64,000 nucleotides of DNA from Wolfiporia cocos. Lineage: Eukaryota > Basidiomycota > Agaricomycetes > Polyporales > Phaeolaceae. The translations under genes and the position numbers were made by a program. Each line of letters opens with the position of its first letter. Position 1 is the stretch's first letter. The stretch spans positions 806,001 through 870,000 of the forward strand of contig JACCLO010000005.1 in NCBI GenBank assembly GCA_029448655.1. The letters are read 5' to 3'. Below are positions 11,401 to 19,699 of this stretch, one piece after another. The notes under the pieces were generated by a model. That model had not been told where the DNA came from and did no database searches. It saw nothing but the letters and a program-made list of their open reading frames with translations.

Positions 11401-13025
11401 TCGTTGTCTTGCAAGATTTGTAATACTTGCTTGACAATACGACGGTGTTCCAACAGGTCGTTTCCGAACACAAGGATGTCGTCTAGGTAGACAATGACCT
11501 TTCCTTCTCTGATAAGGTCACCTAGAATATCGTTCATCATGTGTTGGAACGTGCTGGGTGCATTACAAAAACCGAAGTACATGACTACAGCTTCGTAAAG
11601 GCCGTTAGGCGTAATGAATGCGGTCTTCCATTCATCTCCCTCCTTGATTCTTACGTTGTTGTAGCCCCAACGCAAGTCGAGTTTCGTAAATATCGAAGCC
11701 TGGCTAAGCTTATCGATAAGCTCGTCTATGCGTGGGAGAGGGTACCTGTTTTTAATGGTCAAGTCGTTCACCTTTCGGTAATCGACTACCATTCGGGCTC
11801 CGCCGTCTTTTTTAGGGACGAAGAAGACCGGACTCGCGATCGGGGATTTCGAGTGTCGGATGTAGCCCTTCCGTAACTCTTCCTGAATCCACTGATCTAG
11901 CGAGTTCGCCTCCTGAGGAGACATCTTGTATGCCTTACTCGGGGGCGGTAGTACCGCGTCATCGGGGAAGTCGATGGCGTGGTCGTATGGTTTCCGTTCG
12001 GGCATCCTTTCGGATGCGCGTTGAGAAAATACCGTGGGACCAAACTCCTGGTATTCCTCCGGAACCAAAGATTTCCATTTCTGGAGATCCGCATCTGTCA
12101 GGAATTCATCGTCCGACTTCTCCGTTATCGACTGAATGGCGTCGATAAGGAGTTCCGTTCCTTCGTCAAGGGTGTTCACCCAAGCGACAAAGGGATTCTC
12201 AGGCTCCTTTAAGCCGAGAAAATCTATTGGGAAGTCATTGATGATCTGATAGATGTTGCGGGGTTCGATTTCGTCCTCTTCCTCAGAAATCGAAACCCGT
12301 TTGCCATGTTTGCATTTTTCCGTACACCGATATGTGAAGGTTCCTTCCGGCCAGTTGAAGTCCGGGTTGTGTTTCAGGAACCAGTCATATCCGAGGATCA
12401 CATCCGCATTCTGTACGTCCATTACGTACAAGAATTCGGTGGACTTGTGTTCCTCGTGCACCATATAAGCTTTTACTGCCATATTGATATTACCGGCGGT
12501 ATTAGAGGTACCGTCGGCGTTACGAATTTCGAGAGGCGAAGGTAGTTTCTGAGTGACTAACTTTTCCTCATGGACGAGTTTCTTATCGATGACGCTTATT
12601 GATGCACCGGTGTCGATTAATGCCATGGCGTTAACTTTCTTTCCATATACCCACAGTTCCACTTCGATAGAGAACGATTTATTGTCGTCTCGAGAATCGT
12701 TTCCATGTACATTATACAAAGTGAAAAACTTCGACGCGAGCGGGTCAGGATAAAAGTATTTTACAGGAGGGGCACGTGTAGCTAGTGTCCTTGTCCTCCG
12801 GGCAAAGTCCATTGCCGAGTTACCGAATATACCGAGATGGGATACCGGGTGACGTACGACCGCCTTATCTTCCCACAAGATAAGGGGTCTCTGTGAAGCC
12901 TCTTCGTAGAGGTGCGCTTCTTCGGGGCGCTGTACACTCCCAGCCGCTGCGGGGCTGGTGTGCTCTTCACAGAACGTCTTCGAGACGTGTGGTTGGGGCG
13001 AGGGGAACCGAGATGGTCCCGACAT
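8490..13025 (-). CDS. pol: Element 1a Pol: protease, RT, RNase H, integrase, chromodomain, dUTPase
   Basis: 1511 residues, uninterrupted. Retropepsin motif ALIDTGAS lies near residue 137, RT with YLDD near 512, and RNase H (EADSSDYATG) near 660. The integrase HHCC finger (HH...H...CDTCQRMK) is near 885, with core Asp residues (TIDL, ISDRGPQF) and the Glu in QTERVNQ near 1050. A chromodomain (WEVEKILDHRL...YRIRWKG...SWV) spans about 1240-1290. A C-terminal trimeric dUTPase (about 1380-1511) keeps all five motifs: GFDLY, APRSSLA, GGVIDHDYQGEV, AGDKIAQL and GTGGFGSTG. The ATG at 13025 lies inside gag, in the +1 frame; the frame opens at about 13076, so a frameshift or reinitiation is likely. The chromodomain probably directs integration into heterochromatin; the dUTPase would limit uracil in new cDNA. 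Confidence 0.95.
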   Translation of the reverse strand: MSGPSRFPSPQPHVSKTFCEEHTSPAAAGSVQRPEEAHLYEEASQRPLILWEDKAVVRHPVSHLGIFGNSAMDFARRTRTLATRAPPVKYFYPDPLASKFFTLYNVHGNDSRDDNKSFSIEVELWVYGKKVNAMALIDTGASISVIDKKLVHEEKLVTQKLPSPLEIRNADGTSNTAGNINMAVKAYMVHEEHKSTEFLYVMDVQNADVILGYDWFLKHNPDFNWPEGTFTYRCTEKCKHGKRVSISEEEDEIEPRNIYQIINDFPIDFLGLKEPENPFVAWVNTLDEGTELLIDAIQSITEKSDDEFLTDADLQKWKSLVPEEYQEFGPTVFSQRASERMPERKPYDHAIDFPDDAVLPPPSKAYKMSPQEANSLDQWIQEELRKGYIRHSKSPIASPVFFVPKKDGGARMVVDYRKVNDLTIKNRYPLPRIDELIDKLSQASIFTKLDLRWGYNNVRIKEGDEWKTAFITPNGLYEAVVMYFGFCNAPSTFQHMMNDILGDLIREGKVIVYLDDILVFGNDLLEHRRIVKQVLQILQDNDLFAKPEKCFFEQSSIEYLGMIISKGKVEMDPKKVAGVMDWPTPAKVKDVQAFVGFANYYRRFIKDFSKVVKPLTELSKKNTQWNWGPEQAEAFQTLKEAFTSAPILRIPDQESPFRVEADSSDYATGAVLSQYSSEDKLWHPVAFYSKSLSAPERNYEIYDKELLAIIRALEEWRHYLEGHPHKFEVWSDHLNLTYFKSAQRLTRRQARWSLYLTRFNFTMCHKPGKTMLTADPLSRRPDHEEGVELDNRDQILLKPEYFTVRALEASQQEIQSGDEDLLRQIRQALMDDQITKDYQELLKSGPKEFGKDLQEWNMEAGLLLRRGKVYVPKEPKELRTKILELHHDHVTAGHFGRWKTYELLSRNYWWPGMTTMVKQYVEGCDTCQRMKNHNQTPYGPLQPLPVPEAPWDTVTIDLIVHLPPSGELKQFNAIMVIVDRLTKRAHFIPTSDKITAKELANLLYLRIYPNHGLPKQIISDRGPQFAAALFKGWCEQLGIQRSMTTAYHPQADGQTERVNQILEQYLRCYIDVIQKDNWSWFLPTAEFAYNNAASETTKNSPFFVELGRHPNAGPTNLRPTPYTDLNVIAYERWSAQEQAKAAMKLAAERWSWYYDQHKRSVPFKVGDKVLVDARSWQDSERSLSPRYLGPFRIIEQLSPVTFRVHMDEQYRAYHPVFHASKLVMYKDPVHQKKPEPQPEMVDGEELWEVEKILDHRLRAGRVEYRIRWKGFGINDDSWVREADLDTAYDILQEYKASHAIPMQDVPLRRSARRKEAVHVFDPDSDDWEADECTWPDDWPQYREEFAKDPKQRMVRHPDGGWMSADINQNADLKIVVGEGGRMPEKGTKDSVGFDLYTATGDVLPAHGQTEYNTKLKIQVPFGTYGRIAPRSSLARKGIDVMGGVIDHDYQGEVIIILRNHSDISIDIRAGDKIAQLICEVAKDPHITLHGKSYFEKIKSERGTGGFGSTGK

Positions 13026-14964
13026 TGGCGACGGTGGTGGCGGGGGTCGAGGGTCCTGCTGAGCTTGAGTCAGCCGTCACTTCTTCCCAGATTGTTCGGG
13101 CACGATACGTCTTGCCATCCGCGGGGGGCGCCGAGTACGGCTTCTTGCCAGAAGCCTGTCCCTTTCCACTACCCGAAGGAGCAGCCGTGGTCTTTCCAGA
13201 CGCGGCAGCTGCATCCTTCGCCCTTTGTTGTTCGGCCCGCTGAGCAGCAGGCACGAACGTTCCCGCAGCCTTGTCCGCGGCAAGCTTAGGACACTTGTTG
13301 AAATAGTGTCCCGTCTGCTTGCAGTAAGTGCAGACGGCGTTGGTGGTGTCGGCGGGGGCTTTGGCGGGCGCCTTTCCCTTGTCCTTTTTCTTCTCCGACT
13401 TCTTTGCAGAAGCGGAAGACGTCTCCTTCTTTTCGGCAGGTGCCGAGTCCTTCTTGCCAGCCTTCTCGAAGATCGAGCCCTTGATCTTGTCCGGGTAAGA
13501 TGTCTGATACATTTCTAGAGCGAAGTCGATCAGCGGCTCGATGTCGGTGGGTGCCTTGAAGAACGGGGTTTTGCCGAGGACGTTTAAGGTGTCCTTGACC
13601 TTTTCAGGGAGAGTCTCGGTGAATTCCCACACCAGAGTCTCGTTGGCGGTTTCGGAGAGTCGGCCGAGGGTGCGGAACCGTTCGCAGTAATTGAAATAGT
13701 TCGATTCTGCCAGTTCCTTGCCCTTCGTGCCGTAGTAGCCGCGAATTTCCTTCTTGGCTATCTCCTTATCCGTCATTTTCCCATATTGCACCATTACGGA
13801 TTTGGTGAAGTCCTCCCAGGTGCCGAGAGGTTCACCATTTCCTGCCTTCTTGATGAGAGGCGAGAAAAATTTGTATGCGTCCCCTGTGACGCGGAAGAGG
13901 GCCGTGGTGATACGGTCATGGTCATCGTAAACCCTGAGCGTACCGAAGTACAGGCCCATCTTCTCCACCCATTCCTGTGCAGTCACCTTTCCAGATGACC
14001 CAGAGAATTCGGGGGGAGGGGGGATTTTCAGGTTTTGGGGCAGACCTGGAATCTGCGGGGCGACGGCTGCTGCAGCAGCAGCTGCAGCTTGAGCGGCGGC
14101 AGCGGCCTCGGCTGCTCTGGCTTGAGCATGACCGGGGGCCGGTACCGGGTCTTCCGGAGGCGTGCGGACGCCGGGAGGGTTGGGAACGGAGGGATTCTTG
14201 CGGATCCTCCGGAGTTCCTCGTCAACCTTCTCCATGCGTTCTGCGAACGCATCCTCGAGGTCGTCCAGCCGGGACCGGTAGTCCTTTCGGAGCTGCTTCT
14301 CCATTTCGGAGAGCTTGGCGGTGTACTCCTGTCGGAGTTCCTTGCCGAGGTCCACCATGGTGGACAATACCTCGTTCCGGACCGAATTGACCGCTTCGTG
14401 TAGTTCGTCTTGGGCCTTCTGTTCGATTGCCCTGGATTGCCCAGCCAGGGAATCGATTCGTTCATGGATACGCTCCAGGCGGGCGTGCACCATTCGACCT
14501 AGGGTGTCGGTGGTGTCATGGCTTATGGCCGCACTTCGTTGTACGGCGGCATCGATGATTGGCCCATGTATGGACCCATCCACCTTGTGGTGTTCCTCCT
14601 CAGGAAGGTACGCCTTGAGGTTGTTCTCGACAGCGACATTGGTCTGTCGTGTCGGACCCGAAAATTCCATTTCCAGTGTGGTGGCGGGCCCGATAGGGCG
14701 AGTTCGACGAGCCGGTGGGTATCCGGCAATGGGGGAGCCCGGGCGTGTACCCATGGGATTGGTCGGAGATTCCCTTTGCGGGGGAGCGAACTCCGGCATT
14801 TCCTCTTCTCCTTCCTCTTCCTCTTCTTCTCCCTCGCTTAGGTGCTCCAGCGTCACCAGTTGCTGGGTTCCCGAGGGACCAGCTACCGGTGTCACCGGGC
14901 CTTCTGAGCGGAGGCGCATCTTGCGGGGAGCGAGGGGGGTGCTAACGGAGGAGGTGGAAGACAT
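12967..14964 (-). CDS. gag: Element 1a Gag (capsid/nucleocapsid)
   Basis: 665 residues from the ATG at 14964. The N-terminus has an acidic run (EGEEEEEEGEEEM) and a long helical region, about residues 130-260, with coiled-coil character. Next come an Ala-rich linker and a Retrotrans_gag capsid domain (about 310-480, including TAQEWVEKMGLYFG and WEDFTKSVMVQYG). Near the C-terminus, after a Lys-rich stretch, is one CCHC zinc knuckle (CTYCKQTGHYFNKC). The 3' end overlaps pol by 59 nt to the pol ATG. Gag assembles the virus-like particle and binds the genomic RNA. Copy 1b encodes the same protein but has an LTR inserted in it. Confidence 0.92.
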   Translation of the reverse strand: MSSTSSVSTPLAPRKMRLRSEGPVTPVAGPSGTQQLVTLEHLSEGEEEEEEGEEEMPEFAPPQRESPTNPMGTRPGSPIAGYPPARRTRPIGPATTLEMEFSGPTRQTNVAVENNLKAYLPEEEHHKVDGSIHGPIIDAAVQRSAAISHDTTDTLGRMVHARLERIHERIDSLAGQSRAIEQKAQDELHEAVNSVRNEVLSTMVDLGKELRQEYTAKLSEMEKQLRKDYRSRLDDLEDAFAERMEKVDEELRRIRKNPSVPNPPGVRTPPEDPVPAPGHAQARAAEAAAAAQAAAAAAAAVAPQIPGLPQNLKIPPPPEFSGSSGKVTAQEWVEKMGLYFGTLRVYDDHDRITTALFRVTGDAYKFFSPLIKKAGNGEPLGTWEDFTKSVMVQYGKMTDKEIAKKEIRGYYGTKGKELAESNYFNYCERFRTLGRLSETANETLVWEFTETLPEKVKDTLNVLGKTPFFKAPTDIEPLIDFALEMYQTSYPDKIKGSIFEKAGKKDSAPAEKKETSSASAKKSEKKKDKGKAPAKAPADTTNAVCTYCKQTGHYFNKCPKLAADKAAGTFVPAAQRAEQQRAKDAAAASGKTTAAPSGSGKGQASGKKPYSAPPADGKTYRARTIWEEVTADSSSAGPSTPATTVANVGTISVPLAPTTRLEDVL

Positions 14965-15111
14965 TTTTGTGAATACTGTTTGTGACGAATGTTAATTTCT
15001 GGTTACTCATTGTCTTAGATTCTTAAGAAGGGATTGGTTTTGAAAGCTGCGACTTTCGTTATAGATCACACTCGCACTCTATTTCAGAGTTAAAAGATGA
15101 TAGTATTTCTA

Positions 15112-16035
15112 CTATACAATCGCGAGTATATCCTCTTCTACCGAAGTAGTTGAGGGCCCTGCCACCTTGTCAGGTGGTGTTACACCGAAGGCAAAAGTAA
15201 TTTGTAGCGCTACGCATTCTGCTACGATACGAGCTAAGTCCGTACGCCAATCCAAAAAGGAAATATTGCCGAGCTGTTTGCAATACTTTTTCATAATTCT
15301 CCAGTCTCTATTGGTGATCCTTCCTCGTCTCGCTCTATCCTTTACGTTATCCACCAAGTCCTCCAATTCTACTACCATAGTATGGAAACGCATGTCGTTT
15401 TCCATATGGAAGCCTGGGTAATTAGGGGGGTGGTTGGCGAGAGGAGTGAGACGAGTGAGAGTGCCTTCTAGCATGGGAATAACTTGGTCGCATGCTTGGA
15501 GAGGCTTCTTCTTCCCGAAGACGAGGGAAGGGTCGAGAATCTTGTGGTTGGCCGGAACGGGAGGTCCGGCTGCCGGGCTGGAGAGACGGAGGGCCAGTGA
15601 AGAAGCTGCTTGCTTGGCTTCCTTGGCGGCTTGTTTGGCGGCGATTCGCTTATTCAGCTTATCGCGAGCGAGCTTGAGCTTGTTGAGTTCGCGGAGTTCG
15701 ATGAGATTTTCCATGGCGGTAATGGATTGCGCTAGCTTCTCTTCCTCTGTCCAGATACGCTTAGCGAGCGGAACTGGTTTGGGAGGTCGAGGAGCGGGTT
15801 TCCCAGCCTCAGCAATGTGCTTTGGCATGTGGACGGGAATCTCCCAAAGATGGAGTTTCCCAGTGTAATCTTCCTTTACAGGAAGGGTGTAGGTGACGTC
15901 CTCTGCCCGAGGAATGTCGGTGGTGTCGATGCGGCTGAGAAGGGACCGCTTCGCCGGCTTAACGTAGGGGGCAGTGGAGGAGCCACGGGTGCGACGGGTA
16001 ACGCGGGGCATGATTCTAGAAAGTGCAGCCTTCAT
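15112..16035 (-). CDS. Element 1a ORF0: extra protein upstream of gag, unknown function
   Basis: 307 residues from the ATG at 16035 (a second conserved ATG, MPRVTRRTRG, follows 11 codons later). It lies between the 1-kb leader and gag, 147 bp before the gag ATG, where Ty3/gypsy elements normally have no gene. The N-terminus is basic. The middle holds an Arg/Lys/Ala-rich predicted helix with coiled-coil character (about 120-155). The C-terminal half is helical, with conserved Trp and Tyr (RDWRIMKKYCKQLG, FLDWRTDL). There is no zinc knuckle, protease, envelope-like signal peptide or membrane segment. The same ORF is present in copy 1b with mostly conservative substitutions and one nonsense change. 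I do not recognise the family. A particle, RNA-binding or accessory role is possible but unproven. Confidence 0.8.
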   Translation of the reverse strand: MKAALSRIMPRVTRRTRGSSTAPYVKPAKRSLLSRIDTTDIPRAEDVTYTLPVKEDYTGKLHLWEIPVHMPKHIAEAGKPAPRPPKPVPLAKRIWTEEEKLAQSITAMENLIELRELNKLKLARDKLNKRIAAKQAAKEAKQAASSLALRLSSPAAGPPVPANHKILDPSLVFGKKKPLQACDQVIPMLEGTLTRLTPLANHPPNYPGFHMENDMRFHTMVVELEDLVDNVKDRARRGRITNRDWRIMKKYCKQLGNISFLDWRTDLARIVAECVALQITFAFGVTPPDKVAGPSTTSVEEDILAIV

Positions 16036-17056
16036 GAGAAACAAAGTTTCCCAGTGATACGTCCAAGAACAGGAATGAAAGGGATTATGTAAGGTAGGGT
16101 AGTGGACTCCTTTTCAGGAGCAAAGAAGGTGTACTACGGGGCATAATTACTCTTATGTTGCGCGCAAACCCTGTGCCGAGACGGCGCGGATATTCGCATG
16201 ACCCTAACGGTCAGAGGCGCCGACTCCAGGGGTAGAGTTGCTGACTGCCAGGCCGGTTCCTGGGTCAGATGATTGGGATTCGGATACACGACACCGCCCC
16301 GGAGGGACGATGCCGGAAAGTGGCTGGGATTTTACATCCCTTAGCCTGTCCATGCTTCAACAATGAGGTTGCCGTCTATAGCCACATGGGTGTCACATCA
16401 GGGCTAAAAAACCACTGTCGATCTAAGATCGCGAGACAGCAGCGCTCCACATCCCGAAGGAGTGGGCCACGCGCTTCTCTTCCAATGGGGCCCCAAATCC
16501 GTTTGACCCATGCTCGCACGCCGAGCTGCCCGGAGGACTTATGCTATTGGCTACCGCGAGTGACCTATGGCAGGGTGATTTTTTACGTCACCCCCCTCAC
16601 TGCTTTTCCCATAACGGGTTCAAAGCAGGTCCCTTACGCCTGGGAGGCGGCTTTGGAAAATTCCCATGCCATCATAATGATGACCCTATGGATAGTGATG
16701 GGGCGCTGAACAACGCTTGCCATGACAGGGGGTTGGGCGCACACAGGCAGACCGTCCCCTTTTCTCCACAGGCGGGTCTTAACCGCGCATAGTCCAAGCT
16801 TGTCAGCGAGGACCATGTCTCCTTGACCCTGGAGTCCGGGTTAGGTAGGCCTCCTGCCTAAAAAGGCGGTGTGGCTTCCCTGGTTGCCAATCCTCTGCCG
16901 AGAATGGTGATGTATCCCCCTGATCTCAACTATCACCCCAATCGCCTTGTCAGGCAGAAAGGGATGTGCGCAGCAACAAGTAATAGCCCCTGTAGGATAG
17001 AAACCCAGACCCAAGCGCAAGCGCAAGGGTGGGGGTATGGGGGAGATTTGTTCTTA
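16036..17056 (-). other. Long leader of element 1a between 5' LTR and ORF0
   Basis: About 1 kb with no convincing sense-strand frame, almost unchanged in copy 1b (27931-28950). Such conservation without coding suggests a functional RNA leader (packaging, dimerisation or translation control), although shared recent ancestry alone could explain it. The frames on the plus strand are antisense and look accidental. Confidence 0.5.
17044..17054 (-). promoter_or_regulatory. Self-priming primer binding site of element 1a
   Basis: Two bases after the 5' LTR the sense strand reads AGAACAAATCT. This is the exact complement of AGATTTGTTCT (17189-17179) inside the LTR, which starts 34 bases after the TATATAAG box, where the transcript should begin. 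Complementarity is exactly 11 nt and ends on both sides. The PBS does not begin with TGG, the usual tRNA-primed form. This is the Tf1/sushi self-priming layout. Confidence 0.8.
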
Positions 17057-17755
17057 TGACACAGACTAGACTGTGGGACTCACACTATAACCTTATAGGC
17101 GACTTGAAGATGTTGCAGAAGGTTGGTGAGGAGGCTAGTGGGCGCAAACAGAGATGGTATGTAACTGTGCGAATGCAGAGAACAAATCTAAGGCTTATCC
17201 GCAGTGATAGCCCTACTTATATACATGCTTTGTTTGGTTACCGGTAAGGGAGCCAAACATGAAGGTGGTCTGTGCGCAGACATAACTAATATGGTTAAGT
17301 CGTAAACTACAATAGACCATGTGCGCCGGTAATGGCCGCACCAGTAAGATCGTTTGTTTGGACCGTAGGTCCATGTTGTGGAAGTGGCTGTAGCTACGTT
17401 AGTAAGCCATGCATGTGATTCTTATATACCGGTATCGGAATATGAGTAATCGTGAGGGCATTGGCATGTGATAACGAGCGGGCCGCTTATCCAATTGTAC
17501 TGACATAGCCCGGTACCGGGATATGAGTAAGGCGCGTGACACCGGAGGTTAGTCCGCTGAGTCATTGACGCGTACGGGCGTATTATGTACGTGTTGTTAT
17601 GACAGGTGGACGTATACCGCGTTGTGTACGTGTTGTTTGGTTGCGTGTACGTGTAGACGGGCGCTTAGCAGCGTAAATGTCTACAAGGTCGTAGAAATAC
17701 CAGATAAATAGGTAAAAATACGGGAAAAATAGTGGCATGTCCCAAATCTGTGACA
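17057..17755 (-). repeat. 5' LTR of element 1a with TATA box
   Basis: A 699-bp LTR carrying the element promoter. The TATATAAG box is at 17223-17216 on the minus strand and the predicted transcript start is at about 17189 (AGATTTGTTCT). Near the U5 end, TGTGAGTCCCACA (17084-17072) can form a short stem-loop close to the PBS, as in the U5 hairpins of other LTR elements. Confidence 0.93.
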
Positions 17756-18169
17756 CTGGGCTACTCTGTAAGGAGATAGCCTATTGGTGTTAGCTGTCTG
17801 TAAGGACTGCGCTATACATATGGCAGCGTATGCCGCAGTTGTGATCGAGATTGATCAAGGTTTGGGTTATTACGAGATAAGATGGTTGGTAGGCCAGAGA
17901 TAAGATGTGTATCTTAGATAAGATAAGGTCACGTGCTAGATTGAGGCCATAGGGCGTCAAGGTAGGGAAGAGCGTAGATATTGAGCTAACAAATGGGATA
18001 AATTGCTAGAAATAGCAAGGAAATTATAGGAAACAGATATAATCTGTGACAATGGAGTGGGCTGACAGGGGGTCATGGTTCCCATGTTTCTGTGAGCCCC
18101 AGTTGGCCCACCAACCAAAAATCTACATACCTGGAACATGAGGTGGGCTGATGTGGGGTTGCGGTAAGG

Positions 18170-18940
18170 ATGCTGAGGCCCTCTGAGGAGCCGAGTCTGG
18201 AGAGTTTGTCGAGGATGACAAATGCTTAGATGGGAGCTGATGTTATGGTTATTTCGATTTTTCGAATGCTGGCAGAACTCACCACTGGGTGAATACAATA
18301 CAGGGACTTGTTGCACAACCAACCCCCTGGCTACTCATGACTCTACTGGGCGCATCCCCAATTGTACTAGCATATAGGGCATGTTTTGACTCTGGCAGAT
18401 CCAACTCTGCCCTTGTTTCATGTTCATCATTTATTAGCTGATAGATGGTGTTCAACCACCATCATCATTCTTATCTATCATTTCGGATATATCACTACAT
18501 ACTTATCAAACATTTCATACTATAGCATAGATGGTATTGGTAACATCTGGGATGGACTTGACCCCTAAAACCTAACGTAGTATATAAACCCATATACTTA
18601 TTGTCGAGGTTCTTCAGCTTGACCCTGTTGTACAAACAAGAAGTCTTATACTCATTCTCAAACGTAGGAAACTACACTCAGTATTTTCCAAGCTCTCAAA
18701 CGACTAAGTGCACATTGACTTCTCGGACTTAGGCAAGTCTTATATTCTATCAGACTTGTGAACTGAACAGATTATATCCTCTAATGTGTATTGGATATCG
18801 AACGACCCCTAGAGTCTTTGACCTAGGGCCCAAGGGCATTGAACAGATATATTTGCCTTGCACTCATCCACAGGACTATGTGCAGAAGAACAATCTATAT
18901 TCACAACTCGAATATACAAATGGGTATTCGACCCGTAACA
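18170..18940 (+). mobile_element. 3' remnant of a family B element plus its 3' LTR
   Basis: The LTR is 18241-18940 (700 bp, starts TGTTATGG, ends CGACCCGTAACA). Before it lie about 70 bases homologous to the 3' end of element 2. They include the codons for DAEAL and a stop, the segment GAGTTTGTCGAGG, and the purine-rich TAGATGGGAGCTGA before the LTR. The rest of that element is gone. Conservation of the DAEAL ending supports the 3' ORF proposed for element 2. Confidence 0.8.
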
Positions 18941-18963
18941 CCACCAGCCCGACTTCAGGTACA

Positions 18964-19660
18964 TGACACAGATCAACTGTGGGACTCACACTATAAGCCT
19001 TGAGGCGACTTGAAGAATTGCTGTGGCTTGGTGAGGGAGCTGATAAGCACAAGGAAGTAGGTGTTTACTCGATGCGATAGCAAAGAACAAATCTAAGGCT
19101 TATCCGCAGTGATAGCCCTATTTATATACATGCTTTGTTTGGTTACCAGTAAGGGAGCCAAACATGAAGACGGTCTGTGCGCAGACATAACTAATACAGC
19201 TAAGTCGTAAACTACAATAGACCATGTGCGCCGGTAATGGCCGCACCAGTAAGAGCGTTTGTTTGGACCGTAGGTCCATGTTGTGGAAGTGGCTGTAGCT
19301 ACGTTAGTAAGCCATGCATGTGATTCTTATATACCGGTATCGGGATATGAGTAATCGTAAGGGCATTGGCATGTGATAACGAGCGGGCCGCTTATCCAAT
19401 TGTACTGACATAGCCCGGTATCGGGATATGAGTAAGACGCGTGACACCGGAGGTTAGTCCGCTGAGTCATTGACGCGTACAAGCGTGTTATGTACGTGTT
19501 GTTATGACAAGTGGACGTATACCGCGTTGTGTACGTGTTGTTTGGTTGCGTGTACGTGTAGACGGGCGCTTAGCAGCGTAAATGCCTACAAGGTCGTAGA
19601 AATACCAGATAAATAGGTAAAAATACGGGAAAAATAGTGGCATGTCCCAAATCTGTGACT
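18964..19660 (-). repeat. 3' LTR of element 1b
   Basis: 697 bp, family A. Its inner terminus reads TGACT instead of TGACA on the plus strand, so the terminal TG of the sense strand is mutated. The polypurine tract lies just after it at 19663-19673. Confidence 0.9.
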
Positions 19661-19699
19661 TTACCCCCTCTTCAGGTTTCATTGTCCCTAATGGAACGA

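Larger units (their letters stand above)
7747..17760 (-). mobile_element. Element 1a: full-length Ty3/gypsy chromovirus with dUTPase and 5' ORF
   Basis: The complete element is 7752-17755 (10,004 bp) with the TSD CTGGG at 7747-7751 and 17756-17760. The 699-bp LTRs differ at one position that I can see (A at about 8379, C in the other copy). Order in the sense (minus) direction: 5' LTR, self-priming PBS, about 1-kb leader, ORF0, gag, pol, polypurine tract, 3' LTR. All three frames are open. Intact TSD, near-identical LTRs and open frames mark a recent and possibly competent copy. Confidence 0.95.
7209..18051 (-). mobile_element. Solo LTR, family D (about 834 bp), split by element 1a
   Basis: The parts 7209-7751 (starting TGACACAGAACTAAC) and 17756-18051 (ending AATCTGTGACA) are the halves of one LTR. 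The 10-kb element 1a inserted between them duplicated CTGGG. The outer flanks are ATGGG (7204-7208) and ATGGA (18052-18056), a TSD with one substitution, which fits an older insertion. A minus-strand TATATAAC motif lies near 7405. This family shares the TGTCACAG/CTGTGTCA termini with families A, C and E. Confidence 0.75.

Noticed and set aside
16269..16709. Plus-strand ORFs antisense to the element 1 leader, repeated at 28164-28757
   Set aside because: Antisense to the element, frame not kept between the two copies (one is 146 codons, the other shifts), no domain.
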